Assembly (NCBI GenBank): GCA_946902875.1 | Contig: OX336340.1 | Coordinates: 24,877,566-24,941,565 of the forward strand | Length of the DNA stretch: 64,000 bases | Source of the DNA: Nematopogon swammerdamellus | Taxonomy: Eukaryota > Arthropoda > Insecta > Lepidoptera > Adelidae | Reading direction: 5' to 3' | Part shown: piece by piece, positions 42,997 to 54,159 of the stretch | Layout of the letters: each line of letters opens with the position of its first letter | Position numbering within the stretch: the stretch's first letter is position 1 | Made by a program: the position numbers and the translations under genes | The notes under the pieces: generated by a model | Told to the model about the DNA's origin: nothing | Database searches by the model: none | The model's input: only the letters and a program-made list of their open reading frames with translations

Positions 42997-43188
42997 CTGT
43001 GGGGTTTTCCTAATCTGCGGAGGCTGCGGCACATTCATCCTCTTCCTCCATATTTTCTGCTTAGGGATTTCTATCAGCTTCTGTTGTTTCTTCGGCTTCA
43101 ACGACTCGGATGTGGGCAAAGAGAAGTCCAGCTCGAATCTAACCACTTTGAGGTTTATAGGACGATGGTTGCTTATAGTTTTCATTTT
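42997..43188 (-). CDS. TBC1D30: Probable TBC1D30 N-terminal exon
   Basis: Acceptor AATTCCAG above 43188, donor GTATGC below 42997, phase 0 end, which fits exon 41103-41191. From the ATG at 43185: MKTISNHRPINLKVVRFELD, then basic KPKKQQKLIEIPKQKIWRKR and a proline-rich end. The acceptor upstream means it is not the transcript's first exon; the ATG may be the start or an internal Met (AAA precedes it in frame). I know no homologue for this segment; the link to TBC1D30 rests on phase, strand and proximity. Confidence 0.68.
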
Positions 43189-43854
43189 CTGGAATTGTTG
43201 ATAGCTTCAAGTTGTTATTCCTGCGATCCTACTCCTTGTTTATATCTGTTGCAGTGACGTATAGTTTTTGAAGTGACACTGACTGTGATAGTAGACAGTA
43301 TGCTAGTGTAGGATGCTAAAAACTAAGAGACCTAGCATGAAACTATCACCAGGGCATTGCCTGGTAATTTGCAGTAAAAATTGACGCAATTTTTTACTCA
43401 TAAAGTAATAATAAAAATAAGTAATATCTCGTCAGGTACTGCGTTTTTAAAAACTTTTAATTCATACTGTCGTCTCCAAATAGGCCGGGGAATAATTACT
43501 GGTTTATTCGTATTTTGTATATTTTTATTGTCACCATAGAGAATATTCATGTTACATTCATTCATTTCATTACACAGTAAATTTTTATGTGGACTGTCAT
43601 TCGTTTATAGAAGACATATTAATGTATTTAATTAACTGGAAATTGGAAATTACTGAACTCGGATTTATAAGTACTTGACTATGACGTATTTTACAGAGTA
43701 AGATCACCTTATCCAAAACAGACATGGCATACATACATAATTGATGGAAATTATGGAAACAACAAATGAATACTTGAAAACATGAAAAAAAGGAAGACTT
43801 GACTGACTTAGGCCTTTATCTGCGACTCACACTGTGGATTTTATATATAGATAG

Positions 43855-43990
43855 ATAGATAGATAGAAATACTTTATTGCTCCAAAAAACATTTAACATA
43901 TACACACAATAAGAAATTTACATGAGGGGCAAAGGCGGACTTATCCCTTACAGGGATTTCTCCCAGTCAACCTTTGGATGTTTGAGAGTC
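43855..43990 (-). repeat. LINE-like 3' end with TAGA tail
   Basis: (TAGA)n then AAATACTTTATTGCTCC, i.e. an AATAAAG signal on the minus strand, and CAAAGGCGGACTTATCCCTT. Repeated at 57225-57345 and in part at 57660-57720. Bases 43190-43850 are unique, AT-rich. Confidence 0.55.
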
Positions 43991-44119
43991 GTATGTTGCG
44001 AGATATAAGTAGGTAGTAGCAAAAGACTTGAGTGTGGGAATGTAAAATATAATATAAGGAAAATAACTATAATATACTATAATATACACTACATATAAGT
44101 ATATTATATATCCTACATA

Positions 44120-46307
44120 TCTATACATATAATAAAATCGTTAAATTAATAATCTCTCTTTGTCTGTACGCGCATCACGCAAAAACCACTGAACGGAATT
44201 TGACGAAACTTTGTATAGTGACAGTGTATATCCCGGATTAACATAATAAACAAAAAAATATAATAAAAATTAAAATTATTATAAAATTTAAATGACAAGT
44301 TGACAACGGAGAACTGTCATCTCGACGTGAGCTGGCCGGTGACAAAATGTTTGATAAATAAAAAATAAAAAAAATTGAAGTCGAACTTATGTCGCTGTCA
44401 TTGGTGCAATTTATATTTCTGTTGCCCGCGGCTTCGCTAGCGTGAAATTCGTATTAAAAAAAAGTAAGTAACTAAAGGCGGAGCCGAAGGCGGATCTGCG
44501 CTCACGTAAACGATATTCTTTCTCGATGAAAGTAACTAAGGGCGAGACGGAAGTCGGAGCTGAGTTCAGGAAGAAAAAAAACATTCTTTCTTGAATGAAG
44601 TAAGTAACTATGGGCAGGCCGCAGGCCGAGCTGCGTTCAGGAAGAAGCTAAACCATCTTGAAGAAAGTAAGTAACTAAGGCGAGGCCGAAGGCCGAGCTA
44701 CGTTCTGATAAATAATAAACCATCTCGGAGAAAGCGAGTAACTAGGGCGAGGCCGAAGGCCGAGCTGCGTTTAGGAAGAAGCTGAACCATCTTGAAGAAA
44801 GTAAGTAACTAAGGTGAGGCCGAAGGCCGAGCTACATTCTGATAAATAATAAACCATATCGAAGAAAGAAATTGACTAAGGGCGAGGCCGAAGGCCGAGC
44901 TGCGTTCAGGAAGAAGCTAAACCATAATGAAGGAAGTAAGTAACTAAGGCGAGGCCGAAGGCCGAGCTTCGTTCTGATAAATAATAAACCATCTCGAAGA
45001 AATGAAGTAACTAAGGACGAGGCCGCGGGCCGAGCTGTGTTCAGGAAAAAGCTAAACCATCTTGAAGAAAGTGAGTAACTAAGGCGAGGCCGAAGGCCGA
45101 GCTACATTCTGATAAATAATAAAACATCTTGAAGAAAGCAAGTAAATAAGGGCGAGGCCGAAGGCCGAGCTGCATTCGGGAAGAAGCTAAACCATCTCGA
45201 AGAAAGCAAGTAACTAAGGGCTAGGCCGAAGGCCGAGCTGCGGTCAGGAAGAAGATAAACCTTCTTGAAGAAAGTAAGTAACTAAGGCGAGGCCGAAGGC
45301 CGAGCTGCGTTCTGGATGAAGCTAAACCATCTCGAATAAAGTAGGTAACTAAGCGATATTAAGATTGAGTTAAATTAATTTAAATTTTATTATAAAGTCC
45401 ACGCTTCTGACGGCAAACATACCGTGCATCCTAAAACCTTGCGGTTATTCCCGGCTGGATGGCAAGAGGCCCGATGGTATCACCTTAGTTCCATGGGCCA
45501 AGGGTAGGTCTTTGATGTGGGACGCCATTTGTGTTCTCACATTGGCTCCAAGTCACGTTCGGGCATCTTCAAGACCGGCCGGCGCGGCCGAGGCCTGGGC
45601 GGACAGCCTCAAACGCAATAAATATTGTAGATATATAATTCAAGATTTCGAATTTGTTGCGTTTGCGCTTGAAACCCTCGGTCCGTGGAGCAGTCATTGA
45701 AGCCAAAAGCTTCTTGAACAGGCTTGGGACGCAACTGGTGTCCCGCAATCAAGAGCCTACTTCATTCAAACGGTAAGCTTTGCCATCCAGCGGGGTAATG
45801 CCGCAAGTGTTCTAGGAACATTTGAAAACGCCCCTTTTATGATAGTTATTTTAATGTTTGTTAGGTAGGTTTTAATTATTTAGTTATTAATATTACTTTT
45901 TTATATATTTTATTAAATAAATAGATGGAGTAAACGATATTATATGCCATCGAAGAAAGGAAGTCATTTAAGGCGAGGCCCGAAGGCAGAAGAGGGTTTT
46001 TGGTTTACCTGAACGCAGCTCGGCCTTCGGCCTCGCCCTTAGTTACTTACTTTCTTCGAGAAGGTTTATCGTCTTCCTGAACGCAGCTCGGCCTTCGGCC
46101 TCGCCCTTAATTACTTACTTTCTTCGTGAAGGTTTATTGTCTTCCAGGATGCAGCTGGGCCTTCGGCCTCGCCGTTAGTTGCTTACTTTATTTGAGAAGA
46201 TTTATCGTTTACCTGAACGCAGCTCGGCCTTCGGATTCGCCCTTAGTTACTTAGATTCTTCTTTGAAATACGAATTTCACGCGAGCGAAGCCGCGGGCAA
46301 CAGCTAG
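44120..46307 (+). mobile_element. Non-autonomous Helitron, copy 2
   Basis: TCTATACATATAATAAAATC start after A at 44119; CAACAGCTAG end followed by T at 46308. The sequence is nearly identical to 34880-36999, with scattered single-base differences (for example at 44302, 44814 and 45510) and 68 bases more, because one extra inverted minisatellite unit sits near 46060-46127. The minisatellite spans 44470-45352. Confidence 0.92.
45455..45700 (+). pseudogene. Captured nuclease-like fragment, Helitron copy 2
   Basis: Same content as 36215-36460 (GKRPDGITLVPWAKGR, ALETLGPWSSH stop), with one substitution near 45510 changing a codon (tat to tct). Same defects, so capture predates duplication. Confidence 0.7.
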
Positions 46308-46854
46308 TAAAAAAATAATATCAAACCGAAGACTTGGCTGTACGATCAAATGACCCTCACTTTTCCACAAGGATAAACAAATTACTTGAGTCATACTATT
46401 TTATAGAGTTAAAGAGTTTGGAAGTTCCTCATACAATTTTAGACCGATTATGCTCGGGTCACAGACTAAATAGGTATAAATACTTTGTTCGGGTCCCTCT
46501 CAGCGAGGGTTAGGCGATGCGCGACCGGTCTAAGACGATGTTCATCTCTCGTATTATATTCGTGATTTGCGTTGTTTTGCTTGAATTGATCGAGGTTTTC
46601 CTGACATGTAACACCGTCTCATATATGTAGAGAGCTGGTGCTGTTAATACGACCCAAATAGTGATCGTCACGATGTTCTGTGCCGTACGACTGCAAGGAT
46701 TCAGATCGCCTACTTTTGCATTCGAAGGACCAGCACAGCATCAGTCGAACATCCCGTGAAATGTTCACGGTACATCTTTATACTCCCAGTATTGATTAGC
46801 GGTTTAGATTGATTTTGTTGAGAAGTAATTTGGAATTCTCAAAGTAGTTCAAAT

Positions 46855-47112
46855 TGATTTGACATAATTGAATCCTCTGGGGACAGTCGGGCCGGCTCGT
46901 TCCTCCTCCAGCGCGTCAGTTTGGCCGTGCAGAGGGGGTACGCTGTGAGCGTTATGGGGGCTTTTCCGCCGTCGGTGCCCATGGATGAGATTTTCTATCT
47001 CGGCACCGACGTCGTTGGTGGCTCCCGGCACCGCTGCAATTCCGGATCGTCTGTTCCTGGACGGCTTATATTATTTATTGATTTTTTTAGGTTTGATTTT
47101 AAATTTTTAAGA
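46855..47112 (+). pseudogene. LINE C-terminal domain end (QRGN-type)
   Basis: The frame reads SSGDSRAGSFLLQRVSLAVQ RG, AVSVMGAFPPSVPMDEIFYL, matching the GDPRAGSFLxQRISxAIQRGN end of the same retroelement domain captured in the Helitrons, but independently derived. AT-rich 3' sequence follows. Bases 46309-46850 are unrecognised. Confidence 0.65.
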
Positions 47113-47114
47113 TA

Positions 47115-48426
47115 GTTTAAGATTTTATGTTATTTAATATAGGTTTTTTTATAATTGTAAATTGTAATTTTGTATTTAGATTTCCTTTGACTTGACTTAG
47201 ACTACACTATTTGTGTTAACTGTGTATGAGTAAATATAGGTACTACAAGAAATTTGACATTTATATTATTTTGAAGAAAAAAAAACACACAAACACATAC
47301 AGCTAAGGCCGGGAAATCGGTAGTGGCCCTGGCAGTTTCAACGAACACTTGATGCACTTGTTATCGAAAAAAAAACTTTTTTATTCGAATTTTAAATTTG
47401 ATATATCAGAATGTTCATATAATTGAATTTCGAACTGTATTTCCATGTCCGGTGTTTATTTTGATAATGCCAGCGGCAGACTCCGTAGTAAAGCCAGTAA
47501 GGACACACAGTACCTAATGTCGATAGAGTCAAATGGAAGTGAGCGACAACAGATAGCTAGCACCCACTCGGTGACAATATCCTGACCGATAAGCTGCTAA
47601 TATATTCAGCGCCACTGCACGGTGGATATAAAGTATAGTGTCCACTAACAATGTCCTTGTAAATACCTAATAATTCAAATTCAAATTATTTATTTCACTT
47701 TTTGGCCACACAGTGATAGCATACATAGTAAACATATTGTGATATAAATTAATTATTTTAAACATCAAATACAAAATCACAATAAAAATCATTTTAAATA
47801 CAGCTTCAGTCATAAAAAATTATATTTAAAGGGACAAGTCAGAAGTTATAAAATCACACAATATATACAATTAGAAATTAAGAATAAAAACAAAATATAT
47901 GTAGGTATATACAAAGTGTTCGGCACATGGACCGACAAATTTTTTTTGTAGGTAAGTGGGGTCATTTGCAAGGTTTTTTCAAGGACACCAGACAAAAGGT
48001 GTGAATGAAACAATGAAACAAACAATGACTTTTGGAATTGTAAAAAATATTTTACAATTCCAAAAGTCATTGTTCAGTTTCATATACAAAGTTTTTTAAT
48101 TTTAAAAGTGAGAAATCCAAAAAGTACCACCCGATGTGTTGCCACCACGGTGTTGCAACCCGAACCGTAAAACCCGAAAGGGGGTAATTCTGTACGTGAA
48201 ATAGAACAACTTTTGTTCTACGACTTTATAATTTGAATGGAAAATTTGTATGGAAAAAATAATTTTGTTTTGTTTCGAAAAAATTTTTTTCGCCACAGAA
48301 GTTGTTTAGTTTCACATATAGAATAACCCCCTTATGTCAGTTAATTATTACGGGGGCAACTGCAACAACGTGTATTACGCCATTGTAAATTAGTAAAATT
48401 ATTTGGTATTAGGTACTTACTAATAT
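47115..48426. other. AT-rich divergent intergenic stretch
   Basis: No exon recognised. It includes a LINE-tail-like TTCAAATTATTTATTTCAC (about 47680) and a perfect hairpin at 48021-48074. Confidence 0.4.
48021..48074. repeat. Perfect 25-bp-arm hairpin
   Basis: The arms AACAATGACTTTTGGAATTG TAAAA (48021-48045) and their exact inverse (48050-48074) enclose a 4-nt loop. Confidence 0.95.
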
Positions 48427-48892
48427 ACAGGGTGTATCAGGATAGGTTTGAGAAACTTCAGGAATAGAAAGTACTCATTATTAGAAGAAAAAAATCCTTA
48501 TCACTCAAATCGAAATTCCGTTGTTTTTTTTGTCATACAAAAGTTGGAAATTGTAATAAAAACTCGATGGACAGTGAGACTGGAGAGTGCAGTGAACTAA
48601 TTCAGTCCTCTTTTTCTTTTGAGGTCATTGAACTTTCAGTGTTTGGAATTTACCTACACGCAGTTCAATTGTAGTAGTTATGTATGCAACCTACCCATTT
48701 TTATTCATGAGTTAGAATTTATTTTTTATTTAATAAAGGCGGACGTTAACCATCCACCGAATAGAATAGATTTTCACGAAAAAGTACTGTAAAATGATGG
48801 AATCTGGGAAAAAGTTTCAGAGCTTTTCGTCTTCAAATATGGGCCCCTTTCGAACCCTGGAGTTTCGAAAACCTATCCTTATACACCCTGTA
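48427..48892. mobile_element. ACAGGGTGTATCAGGATAGG MITE, complete
   Basis: Left ACAGGGTGTATCAGGATAGG, right CCTATCCTTATACACCCTGT, flanked by TAT/TAT. Inverted relative to 37791-38291, sharing GGAATCTGGGAAAAAGTTTC and AAATCGAAATTCCGTTG. Confidence 0.88.
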
Positions 48893-49091
48893 TACCTAGT
48901 TTGCACTGTTGTTTTATGCTTTTACACATAAGTCTACGAAAATTAAAATGTTATCAAACTAATTGTATGAGTTTAAAGACTAAAATCAAGGATGAGATAG
49001 AAACAAAATTTGACGATTCGAAATTTTTGTATGTATCCGATACTCGTACAAACGAGATAACAAGTAGTAACCGATCCAGTAGATACCGATG

Positions 49092-49448
49092 TTAGCCTCG
49101 TTAGCGCAGTGGTGCGGTCGGTCGACTGTCGGTCGTGTCGTGATCATAAATACACCTGGACGCGGTCAGTACTTGGATGGGTGACCGCCCGACCGTTGGA
49201 GGCTGACCGTGGTTTGGATTCCACGTAAAACTAGATGGCAGGGTTAACACGCCCGGGTTAGTCCCACCGCGCTGAATGAATGGTCGGTTTAAACGGCTAT
49301 ATGTAAATAGTTTTCCGTGCAGTTCAGTGTAGCCGGCACGACCGAAGGGAAGCACTGACATGACACCTAGTGCACAAAGGTGTTATGGGTTGACATCACG
49401 CATGTAGTAGGTAGGTGATGTAGCCAACCGTGTCAATTTCCATAAAAA
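49092..49448 (+). mobile_element. 5S/tRNA-headed SINE, full length
   Basis: A-box-like TCGTTAGCGCAGTGGTGCGG, 5S-like GCGGTCAGTACTTGGATGGG TGACCGCC, B-box-like GGTTTGGATTCC, core with a short deletion, tail GTGTCAATTTCCATAAAAA. Bases 48893-49091 and 49449-49826 are non-coding. Confidence 0.87.
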
Positions 49449-49826
49449 AGTAACTAAAACCAGAGTCTATAGTAGAGATCAGCCTTTATTTAAGCAAATT
49501 AACAGTACAAGACACCCGATAAAAGTGGGTGCATTTAATTAAGAAGGCATCGACTCACCAGTCAGCCCCCATAGCGATTCTTATCAATCAGCTCTTCGCA
49601 CTATCTATATCTAAACTGAACCTAAACTTACAAATTAGCATAACTCCTTGAGGCTTGAAGCAAGCACTGATACAAACGAACGTTTGAGTTTTGCCCGTTC
49701 TATTCTCGGCAAATTATTGAGAGTAATTTTTACACTGGATCATTTTACATATCTATTCGCCTAAGTCCTTAACGAATGGACTCCGAAGTACCTGTCCATG
49801 TGAGTGAACAGCTTCAAGATATTATA

Positions 49827-50095
49827 AGCAGAGTAATCTGTGTTGTGCTTCAAATACTCTTGTTAATTACACCATAACTCCGACGTCCACGTTTACCAAA
49901 GTATTAGGACAAGATATATACTATATATCAAGCGGCAAGTAAGGCATGAAGACCCACCTGCTGCATGACTCGGTGGAAGGACCGTGCCAAGGTCAGAGGT
50001 GGAAAACCTGTCGCTGTTTAGCACGGCACCGTGTCCTTATCCCATAGTCGCCTTTTACGACATGCGCGGGGAGAGAGGCAGTGGGCCCCAAGCGG
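49827..50095 (-). mobile_element. GGGGCCGGTAC-type SINE-like element
   Basis: GGTTTTCC...GTCATGCAGCAGGTGGGTCT, CTTGTCCTAATACTTTGG, GTTATGGTGTAATTAACAAG on the minus strand; the head is eroded at 50095. Confidence 0.68.
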
Positions 50096-50353
50096 CATTA
50101 GTTTTATTTTTAAGTTACATTTATACTTTTATTGATTGGGGAAAATAGTAAGGCATTTTAAATAGGTCGACAATATTTTAGATTAAGTTTTAAGTTTATT
50201 TTTCAATATTTAGTTATGTGCTCTGTATTTTAATAAAATTTCGTCGTTATCCAAGTTTATAAAATCAATTGAAATCTGTAATAATAATCCTTTCACGGTT
50301 TCCTTGTTCTTTTATTTCCACATTTCTTTTTATACAAATTGTTCTTGTTAATA

Positions 50354-50705
50354 TACTAATAATAAATGTGTTATGGATGGTCATGGAGGAGTAAGTTAAT
50401 TTTTTTATTGAGATATTGCGTTTTTAGACTCTTTGTATTATACTAAAACTAAATTGACGATTTTTAGAAATCTTTTCTGTAAACATATTTGAATGTTCCT
50501 CCATAACTCTTAAACCGATCATCCAAATTCGATGAAACTTAGTACAAGCACATTTAACTATGCGTGACACAGTAACTCTAAGATGTGGCTATCATACAAA
50601 CCCAAATTGTTCCGCGCGTCGAAATAAAGATACGATAGCGGGGTTACGTACTTTCTTCTTTTTAAATACGAATTTCACGCGAGCGAAGCCGCGGGCAAAA
50701 GCTAG
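50354..50705 (+). mobile_element. Non-autonomous Helitron
   Basis: ACTAATAATAAATGTGTTAT 5' (TC lost), GAGCGAAGCCGCGGGC and AAAAGCTAG 3' then T. It ends 286 bp before the Piercer start codon. Confidence 0.82.
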
Positions 50706-50823
50706 TGCAAAGCAAAATATGCAAAGGAACGACCATAGAGCAGCGATCAGCGGTCGTCTTCCTCGCTCCAGCCGCTTAGCGGGGCGTGCGTGACCCGGAT
50801 TCTTACTCTGTTTAATGTGCCTC

Positions 50824-50837
50824 GTAGTCTTGGCAAC
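50824..50837 (+). promoter_or_regulatory. Candidate RFX X-box upstream of the Piercer gene
   Basis: GTAGTCTTGGCAAC: the right half GGCAAC is the RFX half-site, the left half matches its inverse at 4 of 6 positions, and the spacer is 2 bases. It lies 155 bp before the ATG, a usual distance for ciliary-gene X-boxes. Confidence 0.35.
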
Positions 50838-50991
50838 CAATTCTGTTTGATCCATTTTCATAACGATACCTGTCGCACACATTTCCACCTTTGCATTCTT
50901 CATTCCAACTTGATTCCAACTTGATTCCAACGACGTCGGTGCTCCTACAAGACTCCTTCTCGTTCTGACAATCTCTATATCTTCACAGAAC

Positions 50992-51136
50992 ATGAGTTCT
51001 GCTAATAACACGTTCGACTACTGCTGCGCCACGCCAACAGATAAGGAGACGTTCCAGAAAGCGGCGGTTAAACCTCCTCCGAAGACGTCAGATCTGTTCT
51101 CTACATGCAACCTTCCTGCCCGATTTGAACATCCTC
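50992..51136 (+). CDS. PIERCE1: Piercer of microtubule wall (PIERCE1-like), exon 1
   Basis: ATG opens MSSANNTFDYCCATPTDKET, continuing PPPKTSDLFSTCNLPARFEH P, then one base before a GTAAGT donor. It aligns with the N-terminus of vertebrate PIERCE1 (TSDYY...LPGRFNNP). A CTTCACAG just before the ATG could be an acceptor for an upstream 5' UTR exon. PIERCE proteins sit inside doublet microtubules of motile cilia and sperm tails and help hold outer dynein arms. In this insect a testis role is likely but inferred. Confidence 0.88.
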
Positions 51137-51307
51137 GTAAGTAGTCATTTGAATTTAAAACTTTTCGAACATTGAAGTTCGAATTTTGATCGAATTTCGA
51201 ATGTAATCCGGAATGACTGGTTGAGATAGTTACCCAGAGCATAGGCCCCTACCAGCTTGGCGTCCCTTTAGATTTGTTTTTTTTTTTTTTTCTGTTTTTT
51301 TTTTTCT

Positions 51308-51610
51308 TTAAATCCGGGTGGCTGACTCGGAAGGGCCAAAGCGCATGCTCCGACCAGCCAATATTACCTCCGAGAAGGTAGATGCCATACATAAGACTTC
51401 CCCGGATTGCTGGCTATCCTGGACTAGAGGAGAACACAACCGAGGCTGCTATGAGGCCATCTTACATCCAGTACGGTGGACCCTAACCGGTCGGTTACGA
51501 TTTGAGCCTACCACCTAGTAAGGGGCAAGGGAAGGGACCTACAGTTTTACACCGGCTCCCAATGGTGAAGCAGCATGTGTAGGTATGCACGTAAATTTTT
51601 TCGTATGAAA
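51308..51610 (-). mobile_element. tRNA-type SINE in Piercer intron 1
   Basis: T-run and AAATCCGGGTGGCTGACTCG at the left; core CTACAGTTTTACACCGGC near 51540; head remnant TCACGCCGACCGAATTCCAA. 51660-51730 is a G-rich low-complexity tract. Confidence 0.8.
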
Positions 51611-51926
51611 AAACTCATTGGTTCACGCCGACCGAATTCCAATCCTCGGACCGCCGTTGAATTTCTAGGGAGGGGGGTGGGGGGTGGGGAGATTAGAAAC
51701 TTGGGCGGGGGAGGGAGGGGTCGGAAGGGTAGGCGGGGGCCTTGTTTTCCTTTGCCTTTGTTTAGTCGATGACCCCCGCTTTTGGGGTGAAAAATGTCGC
51801 AAAATGTTTTACTGACTATAGAGGCGAGCACAGCCGAGACTGCTATGCGGTCATCATTCGCCCTAAAAGCTAAAAGAAAGAAATCTTAAGAAAATAGACC
51901 ATAACCAGTTAATGTTTTGATTGCAG

Positions 51927-52013
51927 ACTGGTTCAACGGCTACGGCGCTCAGACAAACAAGCAACACCCGTTTTACCGCACCACGTCCAGCGAATACGGA
52001 TGGTTTCCACCAG
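51927..52013 (+). CDS. PIERCE1: PIERCE1-like exon 2
   Basis: 87 nt, acceptor TTGATTGCAG, donor GTCAGT, phase 1 in and out. It encodes (H)WFNGYGAQTNKQHPFYRTTS then SEYGWFPP. WF.GY..Q and YRT(S/T)...YG match the vertebrate family (GWFRGYRTQ...YRTSNQAYG). Confidence 0.92.
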
Positions 52014-52136
52014 GTCAGTCTATCTCTCTACTCTAGTTCTATTCTCAGTTGTCTGTCTATGTGTACATTGATACAAACTGCTCATTCTTTGGAATGTACG
52101 GATCACTCTTTCACCATATTTGGAAAATCTTTGCTT

Positions 52137-52403
52137 TTCTTATATAAGGCGCGACCTGTGGCGCCGAGCCACCCATGAGGCCATGAGTGTCACCCATGGG
52201 TGTCATTAGACACTCAGGGGTGTCTACAGACACCCATGGATGTTCGGTCGTCTGCGGGGGTTAAGAATATCGTGCCGGCCTGACAGGTGCCTATTGACGC
52301 ATCTCTTGAAGGACCCGAGGGGGAAAATATGTGGAGAGGGAGAGCGTTCTAGAGTTTACCAGTTCTGTGGAGGAAAGATCTGCAGAACCGATTGGTACGC
52401 TTA
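52137..52403 (-). pseudogene. CR1/Jockey-like LINE 3' end
   Basis: Minus-strand remnants of TDRFCRSF...LWN...LP and GGCGCCGAGCCACC in the 3' UTR; contains small tandem duplications of GTGTC.CCCATGG. Related to 40624-40975. Confidence 0.75.
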
Positions 52404-52429
52404 GTCGAGTTTTATTGTCTTCTTGTATC

Positions 52430-52640
52430 GTACATACATGCATACATATGGTCACGCCTGGTTCACAAGGGGTAGGTATAGACAACGGATTTTCACCTGC
52501 CACGATCTTGTCTAACCTCTGAAACCTTATCTACACTCTTAAATGTTCGTCAAACATGTTGTTCGATTACGGGTGCTACGCACTCGACTGTTTTTGAGTG
52601 TAAGCCCGATCTGGTATTATATATATGTGCATCTGGAGCG
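52430..52640 (-). pseudogene. RTE-like LINE fragment
   Basis: Related to 38515-38800: CATACATATGGTCACGCCTG G, CACCTGCCACGATCTTG, GGTGCTACGCACTCGAC. Frames are broken. Confidence 0.5.
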
Positions 52641-52739
52641 ACCGAGGCAGCAACACTTCCTGCCTCTTCCACTCGCATTCGCTCCATAAATCCGTAATTA
52701 CGAAATAGGACAAAGAACTAAGGTAGAACTAACGCCAGT

Positions 52740-53010
52740 GCTAATAAAATTAGCCAGCTAAAAATGCACTGGGCTGGGTACATCTGTCGCAAACCCAAAA
52801 ACCGCTGGGGTGAACGGGTGCTCGAATGGAGGCCTCGTACAAGTAAACGTAGCGTGAGATGCCCCCGGCCAGGTGAACAGACGACCTACAAAAGTTAGCA
52901 GGGAGTGGATGGATGAGAAGAGGGGAAGAGCGCTCCGTGTGTTGGCGTGCCTTGGGAGATGCCTATGCCCAGCACCGGACCGATGCGGGCTGATGGTGAT
53001 GATGATGTCA
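52740..53010 (+). pseudogene. RTE/BovB-like LINE ORF2 C-terminus
   Basis: KLASLKMHWAGYICRKPKNR W, GERVLEWRPRTSKRSVR, then a frameshifted end with CCTTGGGAGATGCCTATGCC CAGCA and the GCTGATGGTGATGATGATG tail. Confidence 0.82.
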
Positions 53011-53287
53011 TTATATCTACATATATCGTATCGTATACGGAATGTCAATTTCCCTCTCCTCTATAATGCTATGTATCAAAATTTTTCATCATCTCTCTTT
53101 TCCCTATTATATCTCAATATTTTTTATAAGGAGACCGGCGGCACGTTGGTTGTGCCCAGGAGTCTAAATCGGACAAACAGACAAAGCCAATAACACCATT
53201 TCGTTGTCCAATTTATTGACCTGTCTTTTGAAGATCCCCCTATCATAGGAGTTAGGGATCACACTTACTTTTTTCACAAAACATAAC

Positions 53288-53560
53288 ATACCACACGCTG
53301 TATCCCGACAAACGGGATAAGGAGAGTTATCGGTATTGTGCTGCAAGGACTCTGGCAAATTACAGTACAACAACGACCACCACGTTTAGCAAAGTATTCG
53401 AACAAGATATCTATCAGGCAGTAAGTAAGGCACAAAGACCCACCTGCTGCATGTCTCGGTGGAAAGATGAGAGGTGGCTAGCCTATCACCCTTCAGCACA
53501 GCATATTGTCTTTATCCCTTAGTCACATATACGGGGAGAGACGCAGCAGCGGGGCTATAA
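53288..53560 (-). mobile_element. GGGGCCGGTAC-type SINE-like element
   Basis: CACACGCTGTATCCCGAC, TTACAGTACAACAACGACC, CACCTGCTGCATGTCTCGG, eroded head at 53545. Confidence 0.7.
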
Positions 53561-53562
53561 TT

Positions 53563-54110
53563 TTTTTATCTTTTGAACCGATAGCTAGCCGGTTGAAATT
53601 TTCACAGAATATGTGTTATAAATAACAACAAATAAATAATAATAAAAAAAAATTGTCAAGTGCGAGTTTTAATCGCGCTCGGAGGGTTCCGTAGATCCGC
53701 TATACCATACCTGTCAAACAGCCATATCCGTCTATATTTTGTCTTTCTACAATGCAAAATATAAAACCCCTGTGGCGCCATCTATTAATCAGTAGCGTGA
53801 CTAATCGATTCTTAGCACGTTTCTTGTATGGGGACACTTAATTTTTTTACTTGTAGCTCTTTTATTACTTGTTGGCACATCCGCCATAATAACGCATATT
53901 CAGTGAACATTTCAACCGGCTATCTATTACGGTTAAAAGTGCTGTATCAGCACTCGGATGGACAGACAGACGGACGACGACGTAGGCTTGGCTTCCGTAT
54001 GGATACGGAACCTTGAAAAAGTAAAAAAATTAAGGTGCCCCCATACGGAAACCTCGGTGCCCCCATACGGAAACCTCGGTGCGCGAGTTTGAGTCGCACT
54101 TGGCAGGTTT
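53563..54110 (-). mobile_element. CCGGCCAAGTG-family elements, nested or tandem
   Basis: Two end sets: ATCTTTTGAACCGATAGCTA...TGTCAAGTGCGAGTTTTAAT at 53563-53700, and AATTTTTTTACTTGTAGC...GACAGACAGACGG...GGATACGGAACC at 53830-54015, with a short CCCCATACGGAAACCTCGGT GC duplication at 54040-54080. Confidence 0.6.
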
Positions 54111-54159
54111 CTCTTTTTCCTTCTCGCTATTTCTTTACCTTTTTTTTTTTTTTTTTTTT

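Larger units (their letters stand above)
2624..43188 (-). other. TBC1D30: TBC1D30-type RabGAP gene, 5' and middle part (gene span)
   Basis: Seven minus-strand exons (42997-43188, 41103-41191, 38336-38424, 34715-34867, 7949-8100, 4253-4378, 2624-2715) join with compatible phases at every junction (0, 2, 1, 1, 0, 0) and with GT/AG borders. The product has a serine-rich linker, a coiled-coil-like basic segment, and then the start of a TBC domain with RxxxW and IxxDxxR motifs. Order and sequence match vertebrate TBC1D30 from memory, including LLDELYS against LLNELYS and the DLHRTGCS block. TBC proteins are Rab GTPase-activating proteins; TBC1D30 has been linked to Rab8 and cilium formation. The rest of the TBC domain (YxQ glutamine finger) must lie left of the window. 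The true start codon is uncertain; the ATG at 43185 is the first seen. Confidence 0.87.

Noticed and set aside
50592..51011. 139-residue minus-strand frame overlapping the Piercer start
   Set aside because: It runs antisense through a Helitron 3' end and Piercer exon 1; the plus-strand exon explains the conservation.
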